Below are positions 18,438 to 28,189 of a DNA stretch of 64,000 bases, one piece after another. Source of the DNA: Sphingomonas sp. G-3-2-10 (GTDB lineage Bacteria > Pseudomonadota > Alphaproteobacteria > Sphingomonadales > Sphingomonadaceae); the NCBI RefSeq assembly GCF_012927115.1, contig NZ_JABBFY010000003.1, positions 124,001 to 188,000 on the forward strand, written 5' to 3'. Made by a program: the position numbers and the translations under genes. Position 1 is the first letter of the stretch, and each line of letters begins with the position of its first letter. Under the pieces are notes generated by a model. It worked only from the letters and a program-made list of their open reading frames with translations. It was not told where the DNA came from and made no database searches.

Positions 18438-18478
18438 CACCGGGAGCGGCGTCATCGGCGTCGCTTCCGGTGCTTTTG
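18438..18478 (+). terminator. Intrinsic terminator
   Basis: CACCGGGAGCG pairs with CGCTTCCGGTG (one G-T pair) around a 13-base loop and is followed by CTTTTG, 12 bases after the stop of the small gene upstream. Confidence 0.8.
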
Positions 18479-18775
18479 TCATGTGCTCGGACTTGGCCGT
18501 TGAAGGTGGCAGGAAGGGGGCACGGGAAGGCAGAATGGGGAGGAGAGGCGCGCAGGAGGGAAGAAGGGGTATATGCAAGATAAAGCGAAAAACGGCTCAC
18601 AGCATTTTTCGAGCTAACACTTTGTCTGCACATCCTTTTTTAGAGAGATGGTTTGTCTCGCGACTACTGCCTTGCGAGACTGTTATGACGACCGTACCCT
18701 TCAAACCCGCAGAGTTCCGTTGCTTTTCCGCGAGATACTTGCGGCCATCGGGCGACCATTCGCATATCCTCAAAG
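18479..18775 (+). other. Relaxase upstream region, possible oriT
   Basis: A purine-rich tract (18510-18575) is followed by an AT-richer segment with T runs and a hairpin GTCTCGC / GCGAGAC (18655-18661 with 18674-18680). The position just before the relaxase is where an origin of transfer usually lies, but no nick-site consensus can be confirmed by eye. Confidence 0.35.
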
Positions 18776-20811
18776 ATGGCACAGGACGAAGACTTTTTCG
18801 AGATCAGGCCCGGACGCATCGGTTCGAAGGGCGGGCGCAAGCCGGGCATGCAGGCGAAGATCCTGGCGCGCACCGCCCGGCTGGGCGGCAACCCGCGACG
18901 GGTAGGCGGGTCATCGCCTAACACGGGATCGCCGACGCCCCGAACCGGGCGCTTCAATGCACGAGGCCGCGGCGCAAAGTTCGCGGCGGCGTTGCCGCGC
19001 GGATCGGGCTGGTCGGTCGATGGCCGGAGCGGCGCTCGCGTTCGGCCGCGCCGGGTCGCCGTGAAGGCCCGCGTCGTGAAGCTCGCCGGCAAGGCTGGGG
19101 CGGTCGGCGCGCACCTTCGCTACCTTGAACGCGGTGGCGTCAGTAGGGAGGGCGAGCCGGGCCCCTTCTATTCGACATTCGCTGACGAGGTGGATGGCAA
19201 GGAGTTCGCCGGACGCGGGAGCGGTGACCGTCACCAGTTCCGGTTCATCGTCTCACCCGAGGATGGCGGGAAGTTCGATACACTGAAGACAATGACCCGC
19301 GACCTGATGGCGAAGATGGAGCAGGACCTCGGCACCAACCTCGACTGGATTGCCGTCGATCACTTCGACACCGGGCACCCGCATAGCCACATCATCGTTC
19401 GCGGTGTCGCCGAGGACGGCAAGACCCTCAACATCGCCGGGGACTACATCGCCCATGGCATCCGTCACCGCGCCTCCGAGATCATGACCCGCGCGCTTGG
19501 GCCACAAAGCGAGCTGGAACTTCGCGAACAGCTTGCCCATGAGGTGGATGCCGAGCGCCTGACCCGGCTCGATCGCGCGATCCTCCAGCGCGCCGAGGAC
19601 AACATCGTCGATCTCCGCCAGGATCGGGGCGCGATGGGTGGCGACAACAGCTTCCAGCAAATGCTGATTAGCCGTGCCCGCCAGCTTGAGCGGTTGGAAC
19701 TCGCCGAGCCGACCGGCAGCTGACTTGGTCGCTTGTACCCGACCTGGAGAAGACACTGACCGATCTGGGGCGGCGCGGTGACATCATCCGTACAATGCAC
19801 AAGGCGATAGCGCTGTTGCCGGAAGGGCGGGGTCTGCAACCGACTGCGATCCACGACTCGGTTCGCAACCGCGAGCCGATCATCGGGCAGGTCGTCCAGC
19901 GTGGCGCGGCTGGCGATCATCATGATCGCCGATACCTGATCGTCGATGGGATCGACGGGCGCACCCACTATGTCGATATTGGTATCGACAATCTGCCGAC
20001 GCCACGCGGCAGCCTAGTGAAGCTAGAACCGCGCCAGATCGAACCGCGGAAATCGGACCGCACCATCGTTGAGATCGCCGGGGCCAATGGTGGGCGCTAC
20101 AGCGTTGATATCCATCTCCGGCATGACCGCAACGCCAGCGAGGATTTTGCCAGGGCGCATGTCCGCCGGCTGGAGGCGATCCGGCGCGCGACGGGCAATG
20201 TCGAGCGCATGCCCGACGGCAGCTGGAAAATCGCGCCCGATCATCTCGATCGCGTGCGCGAGTATGAGCGTGGCCGGGCTGACAAGTCTCCGATGACGAT
20301 CACGACGTTGTCACGGATCTCGGTCGAGAAGCAGGCAACGCTCGATGCCCCGACCTGGCTCGACAAGGAACTTGCCGCGCATGAGCCGATGAAGCTTGCC
20401 CCCCATGGCTTTGGGAAGGATCTCAACCGGGCGTTGTATCTACGTCAGCAATGGCTGGTCGATCAGCATCTCGCCGATATCGATGGCGAGCAGCTGCGGC
20501 TTCGCCCCGGCACGACGGATGCCCTTCGGCAGCGCGAGATCAGAACGTTGGCCGGGCAGCTCAGCAACGAGATGGGCATGGGCGTTCGAGAAGCCATATC
20601 GGGCGAGCGCATCGATGGCATCTATCGGCGCTCGGTCCAATCCGCATCAAACCGCTTTGCCCTGATCGAGCAATCACGCGAGTTCGTGCTGGTGCCGTGG
20701 CGCCCGGAGATGGAGCGGCACATCGGCCAGCAGATCACCGGTATCCCGCGCGGCGACTCGATGAGCTGGAACGTCGGGCGCGGCCGTAGCGGACCAACGA
20801 TCAGCCTGTGA
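18776..20811 (+). pseudogene. VirD2/TraI-like relaxase with DUF3363 domain, split by a frameshift
   Basis: The N-terminal frame (18776-19723) is a MOB-type relaxase: FEIRPGRIGSKGG at the start, a candidate nucleophile Tyr116 in LRYLERGG, and the metal-binding histidines H196, H201, H203 and H205 in DHFDTGHPHSHIIVRG. It ends at a premature TGA. One frame over, the reading continues without a gap as ADRQLTWSLVPDLEKTLTDLGRRGDIIRTMHK and runs to 20811 through a DUF3363-type domain. The intact protein would be about 678 residues. The shift lies between about 19700 and 19722. A relaxase nicks DNA at oriT for transfer; if the shift is real, only the catalytic half is made. Ribbon-helix-helix and excisionase genes follow. 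Confidence 0.82.
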
Positions 20812-20958
20812 CGCGGTGCGAGATCGTAGAAAAAGAAAGCCCAGCGTGCTCCCGGCTCCCTACCCTTGTCGCGCCAGATCGCGACAATAACGGACACCGC
20901 CCGCCAGGCGGTCAGCGGACCTCTTGAGGCCGGTTGGAACCGGAAGCAGATCGAGCAA

Positions 20959-21381
20959 ATGAAGACATTCAAGACACGCCATCAGCTGTTCCTGTCGGAG
21001 GAACTGAGCAAGCGCCTGGCCCAGCGAGCCAAGGTCACCGGCAAGCCGAAGTCCGACATCCTCGTCGAGGCGCTGGATGCCTGGTTCAATCGCCGCGACG
21101 GCGGCGGGAACTTTGAGGCCCTCGAAGTCCGCGCCAACGGAATTGAGCGGAGGATCGAAGCGCTCGGAAGAAAGCAGGGCATCTTCTGGGAAGCGTTTGC
21201 CCGAATGCTCCGCCACCAGCTCGCTATGGCAACTGTGTTGCCGAAGCCCGACGAAGCTGGCCGCGCGTCCGCAGCCCGCCAGTTCGAGAACTTTATCGAT
21301 CAGATGGCCGAGATGCTGGCGGGTAAGGAACCACCCGCAACCGATGATCCTGCAATCGAAAAGCTGAGGAAGCTGCATTGA
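20959..21381 (+). CDS. Ribbon-helix-helix mobilization accessory protein
   Basis: The 140-residue protein starts MKTFKTRHQLFLSEELSKRLAQRAKVTGKPKSDILVEALDAWFNRR, a CopG-like ribbon-helix-helix of the type that binds oriT DNA beside relaxases. The rest is helical, with a likely coiled coil at about residues 50-70 and a long amphipathic C-terminus. ATG 20959 is chosen because the domain begins there; the frame is open further upstream to 20866. It lies about 150 bases after the relaxase and overlaps the start of the excisionase-like gene, consistent with a transfer-control operon. Confidence 0.72.
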   Translation: MKTFKTRHQLFLSEELSKRLAQRAKVTGKPKSDILVEALDAWFNRRDGGGNFEALEVRANGIERRIEALGRKQGIFWEAFARMLRHQLAMATVLPKPDEAGRASAARQFENFIDQMAEMLAGKEPPATDDPAIEKLRKLH

Positions 21382-21554
21382 ACGACGAACGCATCTCGGT
21401 TCGAATTCCGGAGGCCTGCCGGCTGATCGGGATCGGTCGATCGAAAGTCTATGAGCTAATCGCCGCGGGCGATATCGAGACGATCAAAGTGGGCGTGCGC
21501 AGGCTTGTGTTGGTGAGCAGCCTCACAGCGTTTGTTGAGAAGCGGCGATCTTAG
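21378..21554 (+). CDS. Excisionase-like helix-turn-helix protein (58 residues)
   Basis: A TTG start at 21378 overlaps the stop of the upstream gene (TTGA). The protein reads NDERISVRIPEACRLIGIGRSKVYELIAAG, then DIETIKVGVRRLVLVSSLTAFVEKRRS. This is the MerR-like winged fold of excisionase-family proteins: a helix-turn-helix (IPEACRLIGIGRSKVYELI), a wing (IKVGVRRLV) and a final helix. It probably assists excision or regulates the transfer genes. It is shorter than most called genes and easily missed. Confidence 0.8.
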   Translation: MNDERISVRIPEACRLIGIGRSKVYELIAAGDIETIKVGVRRLVLVSSLTAFVEKRRS

Positions 21555-21762
21555 CGAACTCAATGGCGGCCGTGCGACCCAATGCGGTCACTCTATGGCG
21601 TTTGCGTCAAACCTGGAAGCGGCCAATCATGGTATCAGCGTGGCTGCCGCTACAGAAGAAGGGTGTAATGGCAATGCCGGTCGACCCAAAAAACCATCAT
21701 TGCGATCCGATCCGCTTTGACAAAGCCCAGACCCGTCGAACATGAAGGCCGCCAGGGGGTAG

Positions 21763-24700
21763 GTGTCGGTGGCTAACAGTTTCTACGAACGGCCGATTCT
21801 CAACTCGCCCTACGAGCCGCCGTCGCTCTACCATCCGCTCGACGATACCGGCCAGCCGATCGAAGGCGAGCCGATCAAGGGACGTCGCCCGTCGAAGTTC
21901 ATCGTGCCAGTGCCTGCGTCGCGGAAAAAGGCTGCCGCGGCGCAGGCGTCGCTCGATCTCGAAACCTACACTGAGAACGCGAAGATCAATGAGATCCGCG
22001 GCTATCTCGAAACGTGGCGCGCAATCCCCAATCCGGCCGACTGGGGCGTAACGCCGGTGACGCAGCGTCTCCTCGAACACTGGCGCCGGCCGGGAGAGCA
22101 ATGGGCGGGACCTCACCCCTTCTTCTGTCAGATCGAAGCGGCCGAGACGATGATCTGGCTGACCGAGGTCGCGCCGCGCCGGGCCGCCACCCGCGGCCTG
22201 CTCGACCAGATCGCCAAGGACAATGAGGAAGCTAATCCGGCGATCTTCCGTCTCGCAATGAAGATGGCCACGGGCAGCGGCAAGACGACTGTGATGGCGA
22301 TGCTGATCGCCTGGCAGGCGATTAACGCCGCGCGCAAGGAGACCAAGGATTTCTCGCGCGCCTTCCTGATCGTGGCGCCGGGCATCACGATCAAGGACCG
22401 ACTGCGCGTGCTCCTGCCAAGCGAGCCGGGCAATTATTACGACACGCGCGAGATCGTGCCGCCGGAGATGCTGCCCGAGATTCGGCGCGCCGAGATCGTC
22501 ATCACCAACTATCATGCCTTCCAGCACCGCGAGACGCTGTCGATGCCCAAGGCTGCGCGCAGCTTCTTGCAGGGCAACGATCCCGAGCCGATCCGGACGA
22601 TCGAAACCGACGCCCAGATGCTTGAGCGCGCGTGCGACAAGCTGCTGCGGTTTGAGCGCGTCAACGTCATCAACGACGAAGCGCATCATTGCTACCGGCA
22701 CAAGGTCGGCGGCGATGCGGAAGACACGCTAACCGGCGACGAGAAGAAGGAAGCCGAGGAGAACGAGAAGGCCGCGCGCCTGTGGATCAATGGCATCGAG
22801 GCGCTGGACCGGCAGCTCAAGAAGGGCAAGCGAAGCGGCGGTGCGCGCGCGGTTTACGACCTGTCTGCGACCCCGTTCTTCCTGCGTGGCTCGGGCTATC
22901 AGGAAGGGACGCTATTCCCGTGGGTCGTGTCTGACTTCAGCCTGATGGACGCGATCGAGAGCGGGATCGTCAAGCTGCCGCGCGTCCCAGTCACGGACAA
23001 TCTCGTCCAAACCGACACGGTCGTCTATCGTGATCTGTGGAAACACATCGGCAAGTCGATGCCGAAATCGACTGCCAGCGCGAACAAGCTCAGCCCGTTC
23101 GACCTCAATCCGCTTCTGCTGACCGCCCTCAACTCGCTCTACAGCCACTACCAGGGCGAGTTCGAGCGGTGGCAGAAGGCGGGCATCGGCGTGCCGCCGG
23201 TCTTCATCGTCGTTTGCCAGAACACCGCCATCTCGAAGCTGGTGTTCGAGTGGATCGCGGGGTTCGAGCGCGGTGATGCCGAGGCCGGCGAGCGCGCGGC
23301 GTTCCACGCCGGCCATCTCGAACTATTCCGCAACTATGACGAGCACGGCGGCCGCCTCCCGCGTCCGAGGACATTGCTCATTGATTCGCGCCAGCTTGAA
23401 GCGGGCGAGGCGCTCGACAAGAATTTCAAGGAAGCCGCGGCGGCCGAGATCGAGCAGTTCAAGCGCGAGCTCGCCGCCCGCGAAGGCGCCGGCAGCGTCA
23501 AGGGCGATGTCAACGAAAGCGACCTGCTGCGTGAGGTGATGAATACCGTCGGCCGTCCCGGGCGGCTCGGCGAGCAGATTCGCTGCGTCGTCTCCGTCTC
23601 GATGCTGACCGAAGGGTGGGACACCAACACCGTCACTCATATCCTCGGCGTCCGCGCGTTCGGCACGCAGCTGCTGTGTGAGCAGGTCGTCGGCCGCGGG
23701 CTGCGCCGCCAGTCCTACGAGCTCAACAAGGACGGCCTGTTCGACGTCGAATATGCCGACATCATGGGCATCCCGTTCGACTTCGCCCGTTCGCCGCAGA
23801 AGGTCGATCCCAAGCCGCCCAAGCCGGTTACCCGCGTCCATGCGATCGCCGAGCGCGCCGACCTCGAGATTCGCTTCCCGCGTGTCAGTGGCTATCGCCG
23901 CGAGCTGCCGTCCGAGCGGCTGAACGCCGAGTTCGACGAGGACAGCCGCCTCGTCATTACGCCTGAGGATATCGGCCCGACCTCGGTGACGATGGAGGGG
24001 ATCGTCGGCGCGGGCGTCACCATCACGCCGGAGGTGCTGGCGCAGCTCCGCCCGTCGGAGATCAGCTTCAACCTCGCCAAGCATCTGCTCTACACGCATT
24101 TCCGCGACGAGGACGGCTTCCCCAAGCAGCATTTGTTCCCGCAGATACAGCGGCTCGCGCGGCGCTGGATCGACGGAGGCTATCTGGTCACCAAGGGGGT
24201 GCCGATCGGCGCGATCCTCTATCAGGAACAGCTCGCGCGCGCGGCGGAGAAGATCGACATCGCCTGCACGCGCGGTGGCGGCGGCCACATCGTCGCGGTG
24301 CTCGATCCCTACAATCCGAGCGGATCGACGCGGCATGTCAACTTCATCACGACCAAGGAGTGCTGGAAGACCGGCGCCCGGCCACCGCGGTCCCAGATCA
24401 GCCACGTCGTCAAGGATTCGAGCTGGGAAGTCGCGCTGGCGCAAGCATTGGAAGGCCATCCCCGCGTGATCGCCTATGCCAAGAACCAGGCGCTCGGCTT
24501 CGAGATTCCCTATCTCGATGGCGGTGCCATGCGGCGCTATCTGCCCGACTTCCTCGTTCGCCTCGACACAGGCGCCGAGCCGCTCCATCTCGTGCTGGAG
24601 ATGAAGGGAAAGCGCGACGAGAGCGACAAGGCGAAGGCCCAGACCGCTCGCGAGCTTTGGGTGCCCGGCGTCAACGCTCTCGGCGGCTATGGCCGGTGGG

Positions 24701-24786
24701 CCTTCGCCGAGTTCACTGATCCCTATACCACCGAGGACGAGTTCACCGCATTGGTCACCAAACTGATCGACGGGGCGGCCGCCTGA
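21763..24786 (+). CDS. Type III restriction-like helicase-nuclease (Res)
   Basis: This 1,007-residue protein joins a superfamily 2 helicase to a nuclease. Walker A MATGSGKTT is at about residue 166, the DEAH box in NDEAHHCYRH at about 304, motif III-like DLSATPFF follows, and motif VI-like EQVVGRGLRRQSYE is at about 645. Near the C-terminus YLPDFLVRL (about 925) and LVLEMKGKRDE (about 945) form a PD-(D/E)XK nuclease site. With the methylase gene, which starts inside its stop codon (TGATG), it forms a type III restriction-modification-like pair that would translocate on and cut unmodified foreign DNA. The start is GTG 21763; a GTG two codons later is also possible. Confidence 0.9.
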   Translation: MSVANSFYERPILNSPYEPPSLYHPLDDTGQPIEGEPIKGRRPSKFIVPVPASRKKAAAAQASLDLETYTENAKINEIRGYLETWRAIPNPADWGVTPVTQRLLEHWRRPGEQWAGPHPFFCQIEAAETMIWLTEVAPRRAATRGLLDQIAKDNEEANPAIFRLAMKMATGSGKTTVMAMLIAWQAINAARKETKDFSRAFLIVAPGITIKDRLRVLLPSEPGNYYDTREIVPPEMLPEIRRAEIVITNYHAFQHRETLSMPKAARSFLQGNDPEPIRTIETDAQMLERACDKLLRFERVNVINDEAHHCYRHKVGGDAEDTLTGDEKKEAEENEKAARLWINGIEALDRQLKKGKRSGGARAVYDLSATPFFLRGSGYQEGTLFPWVVSDFSLMDAIESGIVKLPRVPVTDNLVQTDTVVYRDLWKHIGKSMPKSTASANKLSPFDLNPLLLTALNSLYSHYQGEFERWQKAGIGVPPVFIVVCQNTAISKLVFEWIAGFERGDAEAGERAAFHAGHLELFRNYDEHGGRLPRPRTLLIDSRQLEAGEALDKNFKEAAAAEIEQFKRELAAREGAGSVKGDVNESDLLREVMNTVGRPGRLGEQIRCVVSVSMLTEGWDTNTVTHILGVRAFGTQLLCEQVVGRGLRRQSYELNKDGLFDVEYADIMGIPFDFARSPQKVDPKPPKPVTRVHAIAERADLEIRFPRVSGYRRELPSERLNAEFDEDSRLVITPEDIGPTSVTMEGIVGAGVTITPEVLAQLRPSEISFNLAKHLLYTHFRDEDGFPKQHLFPQIQRLARRWIDGGYLVTKGVPIGAILYQEQLARAAEKIDIACTRGGGGHIVAVLDPYNPSGSTRHVNFITTKECWKTGARPPRSQISHVVKDSSWEVALAQALEGHPRVIAYAKNQALGFEIPYLDGGAMRRYLPDFLVRLDTGAEPLHLVLEMKGKRDESDKAKAQTARELWVPGVNALGGYGRWAFAEFTDPYTTEDEFTALVTKLIDGAAA

Positions 24787-27700
24787 TGGCCAAGAAGCCC
24801 GGCATCCCGAAGCAGATCGACGCGCTGCGCCATGGCGAGGCGACGCGGCGTAATATTCCGACCGCGGAGATGGAGAGCTTCTTCCGGCGCGAGGAAGACA
24901 CGCATCCGCTGCCGCCGAAACATTATCCCCGCGCCCGGCCTTTGGCCGAGGGTGAGACACGAACCGAAGAGGAGCCGAGCGTGCCCGAGATCATCTGGAA
25001 CGGGGCGCGGATCACGATCACCGAGGCGCAGCAGGCCGAGCTTGCCGCGACCGGCACACTGACCCTGTCCGACGCGCAACTCGTCTGGCGCGGCAAGGAT
25101 CGGCAGGACTGGTCCGACCTCGTCGTCAACGTGCCGCCGCTCTACATCCAGGAGAAGATCCACCCCAAGGCGATCATCGACGACCTCAAGCGCCGCACCG
25201 CCGAGCGGCGCGAGGCGACCACCGACGCGCCCGACCTTTTCGCTGACTTCAACGGCATCGAACCCGACCAGCGCGCCGAATTCTACCAGCACGACCAGCA
25301 TTGGTCGAACCGCATGATCCTGGGCGACAGCCTGCAGGTGATGGCCAGCCTGTCCGAGCGCGAAAGCCTGAAGGGCAAGGTGCAATGCATCTATTTCGAC
25401 CCGCCCTATGGCATCAAGTTCAACTCGAACTGGCAGGTCAGCACCCAGTCACGCGACGTGAAGGACGGCAAGCAGACCGACATCAGCCGCGAGCCCGAGC
25501 AAGTGAAGGCGTTTCGTGACACCTGGAAGGATGGCATACACAGCTACCTGACCTATCTGCGCGACCGGCTGACCGCGATGCGCGATCTACTGACCGAGAG
25601 CGGATCGGTCTTCGTGCAGATCGGCGATGAGAATGTGCACCGCGTGCGGACGTTAATGGACGAGGTTTTTGGGACGGAGAATTTTGTCAGCCAGATCACC
25701 GTGGTCAAAACGGCTGGGCGGTCTGCCGCTTACTTGCCGGGCGTATCAGATGCGATCCTATGGTATGCTCGCAACGCGCCGACCCTTAAATATCGCAAGC
25801 CTTTGACAGCGAAAGGCTTGGAAGACGATAATGCCAACGTTTATCGTTGGTTAGAAGTAGCCAATGGTGAGCGACGTCGCCTATCGGATGCGGAACTCGT
25901 GACGTTCGAGAAAAGCGATGGTCGCGTATTCCGTCTTGACAACTTCACCTCACAGAAGCCGCCCGGTTCTTTCGAATTCGAACTTTTCGGGAAGACGATG
26001 CGGCCTGGGAGTCGTTACTGGTCGACTGGGGAGATTGGAGTTGCTCGTTTAAAACGAGCCAACCGGTTGGTGCCCTCCGGCTTCTCAGCGGCCTATGTTC
26101 GCTACATGGACGACTTTGGTGCGAAGGAGGTCGGGAACGTATGGACCGACACTGGAACAGGCAGCTTCACGGACGATAAGGTTTACGTCGTCCAGAGCGG
26201 GACCAAGACGGTCGCCCGCTGCATACTCATGACCACCGATCCCGGCGACCTCGTCCTGGACCCCACCTGTGGCTCCGGCACCACGGCCTATGTCGCCGAG
26301 CAATGGGGCCGGCGCTGGATAACGATGGACACCAGCCGCGTTGCGCTAGCGCTTGCCCGCACGCGGATAATGTCGGCGCGCTATCCCTGGTATTTGCTCG
26401 CCGACAGCCGCGAGGGCCGCGCCAAGGAAGCCGCGCTCACTAGGACGGTGCCGCTAGAAACACCGGTCCATGACGATCTCCGCCAAGGCTTCGTCTATGA
26501 TCGCGTGCCGCGCATCATGCTTGGGAAGATAGCCAACAACCCGCTGATCGACGATATCTGGGAACGGTATCAGCCCACCCTGCAAGGCATCTTGAATGGG
26601 CTCAACCACATGCTGGGCACCAAATGGGAGGAGTGGGAGGTTCCGCGGGATTTGCCGGAGGACAAGCGCGAGTGGAATGCGCACTATGGCGTCAAGATCG
26701 CCGAGCAGACGATCGCGCAGGTCGATGGCAAATGGCCCAATGAGGTGTGGAAGACCGCAGGTGACCTTCACGATGCCTGGTGGGAGCAACGCATTGCCCG
26801 CCAGCGCGAGATCGACGCCAGCATCGCCGCGCGCGCCGATGTCGAGTATCTCTACGACAAGCCCTACACCGACCCCGCTCGTGTCCGTGTTGCGGGGCCG
26901 TTCACGGTCGAGAGCCTGTCGCCGCACCGCGTCCTTCCCGCCAGCGAGGAGGAGCTGATCGAGACGATCGACGCAGCCGACGGCAAGCGCTCCGCCACGG
27001 ATGCCGATCTGGCAGGCGCCGACTTCGCGGGAATCGTCATCGAATATCTCAAGGCCGAGGGCGTCAAGCAGCAGGCGAAGGGCGACCGCATCACCTTCGA
27101 GAGCATCGCGCCCTGGCCCGGTAACTTCATCGGCGCCGCCGCGACCTTCATCGAAGGCGAGGACGGCCCGGAGCGCCGCGCCGCGATCCTGGTAGGCCCC
27201 GAATACGGCACCGTCGGCCGGCAGGATCTCGTCGCTGCCGCACGCGAGGCGGTGGACAACCGCTTCGACGTGCTGATTGCCTGCGCCTTCAACTTCGACG
27301 CGCATTCGTCCGAGCTCGACAAGCTCGGCAGCCTCACCATCCTGAAGGCGCGTATCAACCCCGACATGCATATGTCGGAGGAACTGAAGAACACCGGGCG
27401 CGGCAATATGTTCGTCGTGTTCGGCGAGCCCGATATCGACGTGCTGGACGTTGGCGGTGCAACGGTCCGCGTCAAGGTGAACGGCGTCGATGTGTTTGAT
27501 CCCAACACCGGCGATATCCGCTCCAGCGACACCAAGGGCATCGCCGCCTGGTTCATCGACACCGACTATAACGAAGAGAGCTTCTTCGTCCGCCATGCCT
27601 ATTTCCTTGGCGCGAACGACCCCTACAAGAGCCTCAAGACCGCCCTCCAGTCCGAAATCGACGAGGACGCCTGGGCGACGCTCTACTCTGACACGTCCCG

Positions 27701-27788
27701 CCCGTTCGAGCGCCCGGCCGGCGGACGGATCGCGGTGAAGGTTATCAACCACTTCGGCGACGAGGTGATGAAGGTGTTTGGGGTTTAG
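24786..27788 (+). CDS. DNA methyltransferase, type III Mod-like (beta-class N6-adenine or N4-cytosine)
   Basis: The 1,000-residue protein has the catalytic motif DPPYGIKF at about residue 205 and, later, the S-adenosylmethionine motif LVLDPTCGSGTT at about 491, the beta-class order of Mod subunits. Between them (about 291-481) lies the target-recognition region, whose DNA (about 25660-26230) has visibly lower GC and less biased codons than its flanks, pointing to recent domain exchange. The protein is longer than classical Mod subunits (roughly 650), with an extra C-terminal half of about 400 residues that I cannot name. It modifies host DNA to protect it from the helicase-nuclease encoded just upstream. 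Confidence 0.9.
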   Translation: MAKKPGIPKQIDALRHGEATRRNIPTAEMESFFRREEDTHPLPPKHYPRARPLAEGETRTEEEPSVPEIIWNGARITITEAQQAELAATGTLTLSDAQLVWRGKDRQDWSDLVVNVPPLYIQEKIHPKAIIDDLKRRTAERREATTDAPDLFADFNGIEPDQRAEFYQHDQHWSNRMILGDSLQVMASLSERESLKGKVQCIYFDPPYGIKFNSNWQVSTQSRDVKDGKQTDISREPEQVKAFRDTWKDGIHSYLTYLRDRLTAMRDLLTESGSVFVQIGDENVHRVRTLMDEVFGTENFVSQITVVKTAGRSAAYLPGVSDAILWYARNAPTLKYRKPLTAKGLEDDNANVYRWLEVANGERRRLSDAELVTFEKSDGRVFRLDNFTSQKPPGSFEFELFGKTMRPGSRYWSTGEIGVARLKRANRLVPSGFSAAYVRYMDDFGAKEVGNVWTDTGTGSFTDDKVYVVQSGTKTVARCILMTTDPGDLVLDPTCGSGTTAYVAEQWGRRWITMDTSRVALALARTRIMSARYPWYLLADSREGRAKEAALTRTVPLETPVHDDLRQGFVYDRVPRIMLGKIANNPLIDDIWERYQPTLQGILNGLNHMLGTKWEEWEVPRDLPEDKREWNAHYGVKIAEQTIAQVDGKWPNEVWKTAGDLHDAWWEQRIARQREIDASIAARADVEYLYDKPYTDPARVRVAGPFTVESLSPHRVLPASEEELIETIDAADGKRSATDADLAGADFAGIVIEYLKAEGVKQQAKGDRITFESIAPWPGNFIGAAATFIEGEDGPERRAAILVGPEYGTVGRQDLVAAAREAVDNRFDVLIACAFNFDAHSSELDKLGSLTILKARINPDMHMSEELKNTGRGNMFVVFGEPDIDVLDVGGATVRVKVNGVDVFDPNTGDIRSSDTKGIAAWFIDTDYNEESFFVRHAYFLGANDPYKSLKTALQSEIDEDAWATLYSDTSRPFERPAGGRIAVKVINHFGDEVMKVFGV

Positions 27789-27807
27789 GGATGGGAGGGG
27801 ATTAGCC

Positions 27808-28185
27808 GTGATCGTCGATGGCTTCAGGCACGGATTTGATGATGAGGCTTGGGAAGCGGCCAAGGGCGAAGCGCGCGCGGTTATGTATAAGGTAGCGCGC
27901 CGAGAGGGGTTGATAGCCTATTCAGACCTCGTTGCGCGGATCGGTTCGATCTCGCTGGACGCTCATGACCATCGTCTCGACCATTTTCTTGGGCAGATTG
28001 CCACCGAGGATGATGAGGAGGGCCTCGGCCTCACAACCGTCGTGGTGGTGCACAAGACTGGCGACCAGATGCCCGGGCCAGGATTCTTCAACATGGCCGA
28101 GAGCCAAGGGCGGGACATCTCGGATCCCGTCGCCTGCTGGATGGACGAACTAAAGGCGGTATACCGCCAGTGGTCGAAAAAATAA
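27808..28185 (+). CDS. Small protein of the restriction-like module (125 residues)
   Basis: GTG 27808 follows a GGAGGGG ribosome site. The acidic, soluble product has a helical N-terminus (FDDEAWEAAKGEARAVMYKVARREGLIAYSDLVARIG, possibly winged-helix-like) and a strand-rich middle (GLGLTTVVVVHKTGDQMPGPGFF). I do not recognise a family. It sits 19 bases after the methyltransferase gene and 4 bases before the RelE-UvrD gene, so it belongs to the same operon and probably to the same system, perhaps as a specificity or regulatory subunit. Confidence 0.65.
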   Translation: MIVDGFRHGFDDEAWEAAKGEARAVMYKVARREGLIAYSDLVARIGSISLDAHDHRLDHFLGQIATEDDEEGLGLTTVVVVHKTGDQMPGPGFFNMAESQGRDISDPVACWMDELKAVYRQWSKK

Positions 28186-28189
28186 GCAG

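Noticed and set aside
23323..24960. A 545-codon minus-strand frame in the Res gene
   Set aside because: Antisense shadow of the helicase-nuclease gene, without domain or ribosome site.
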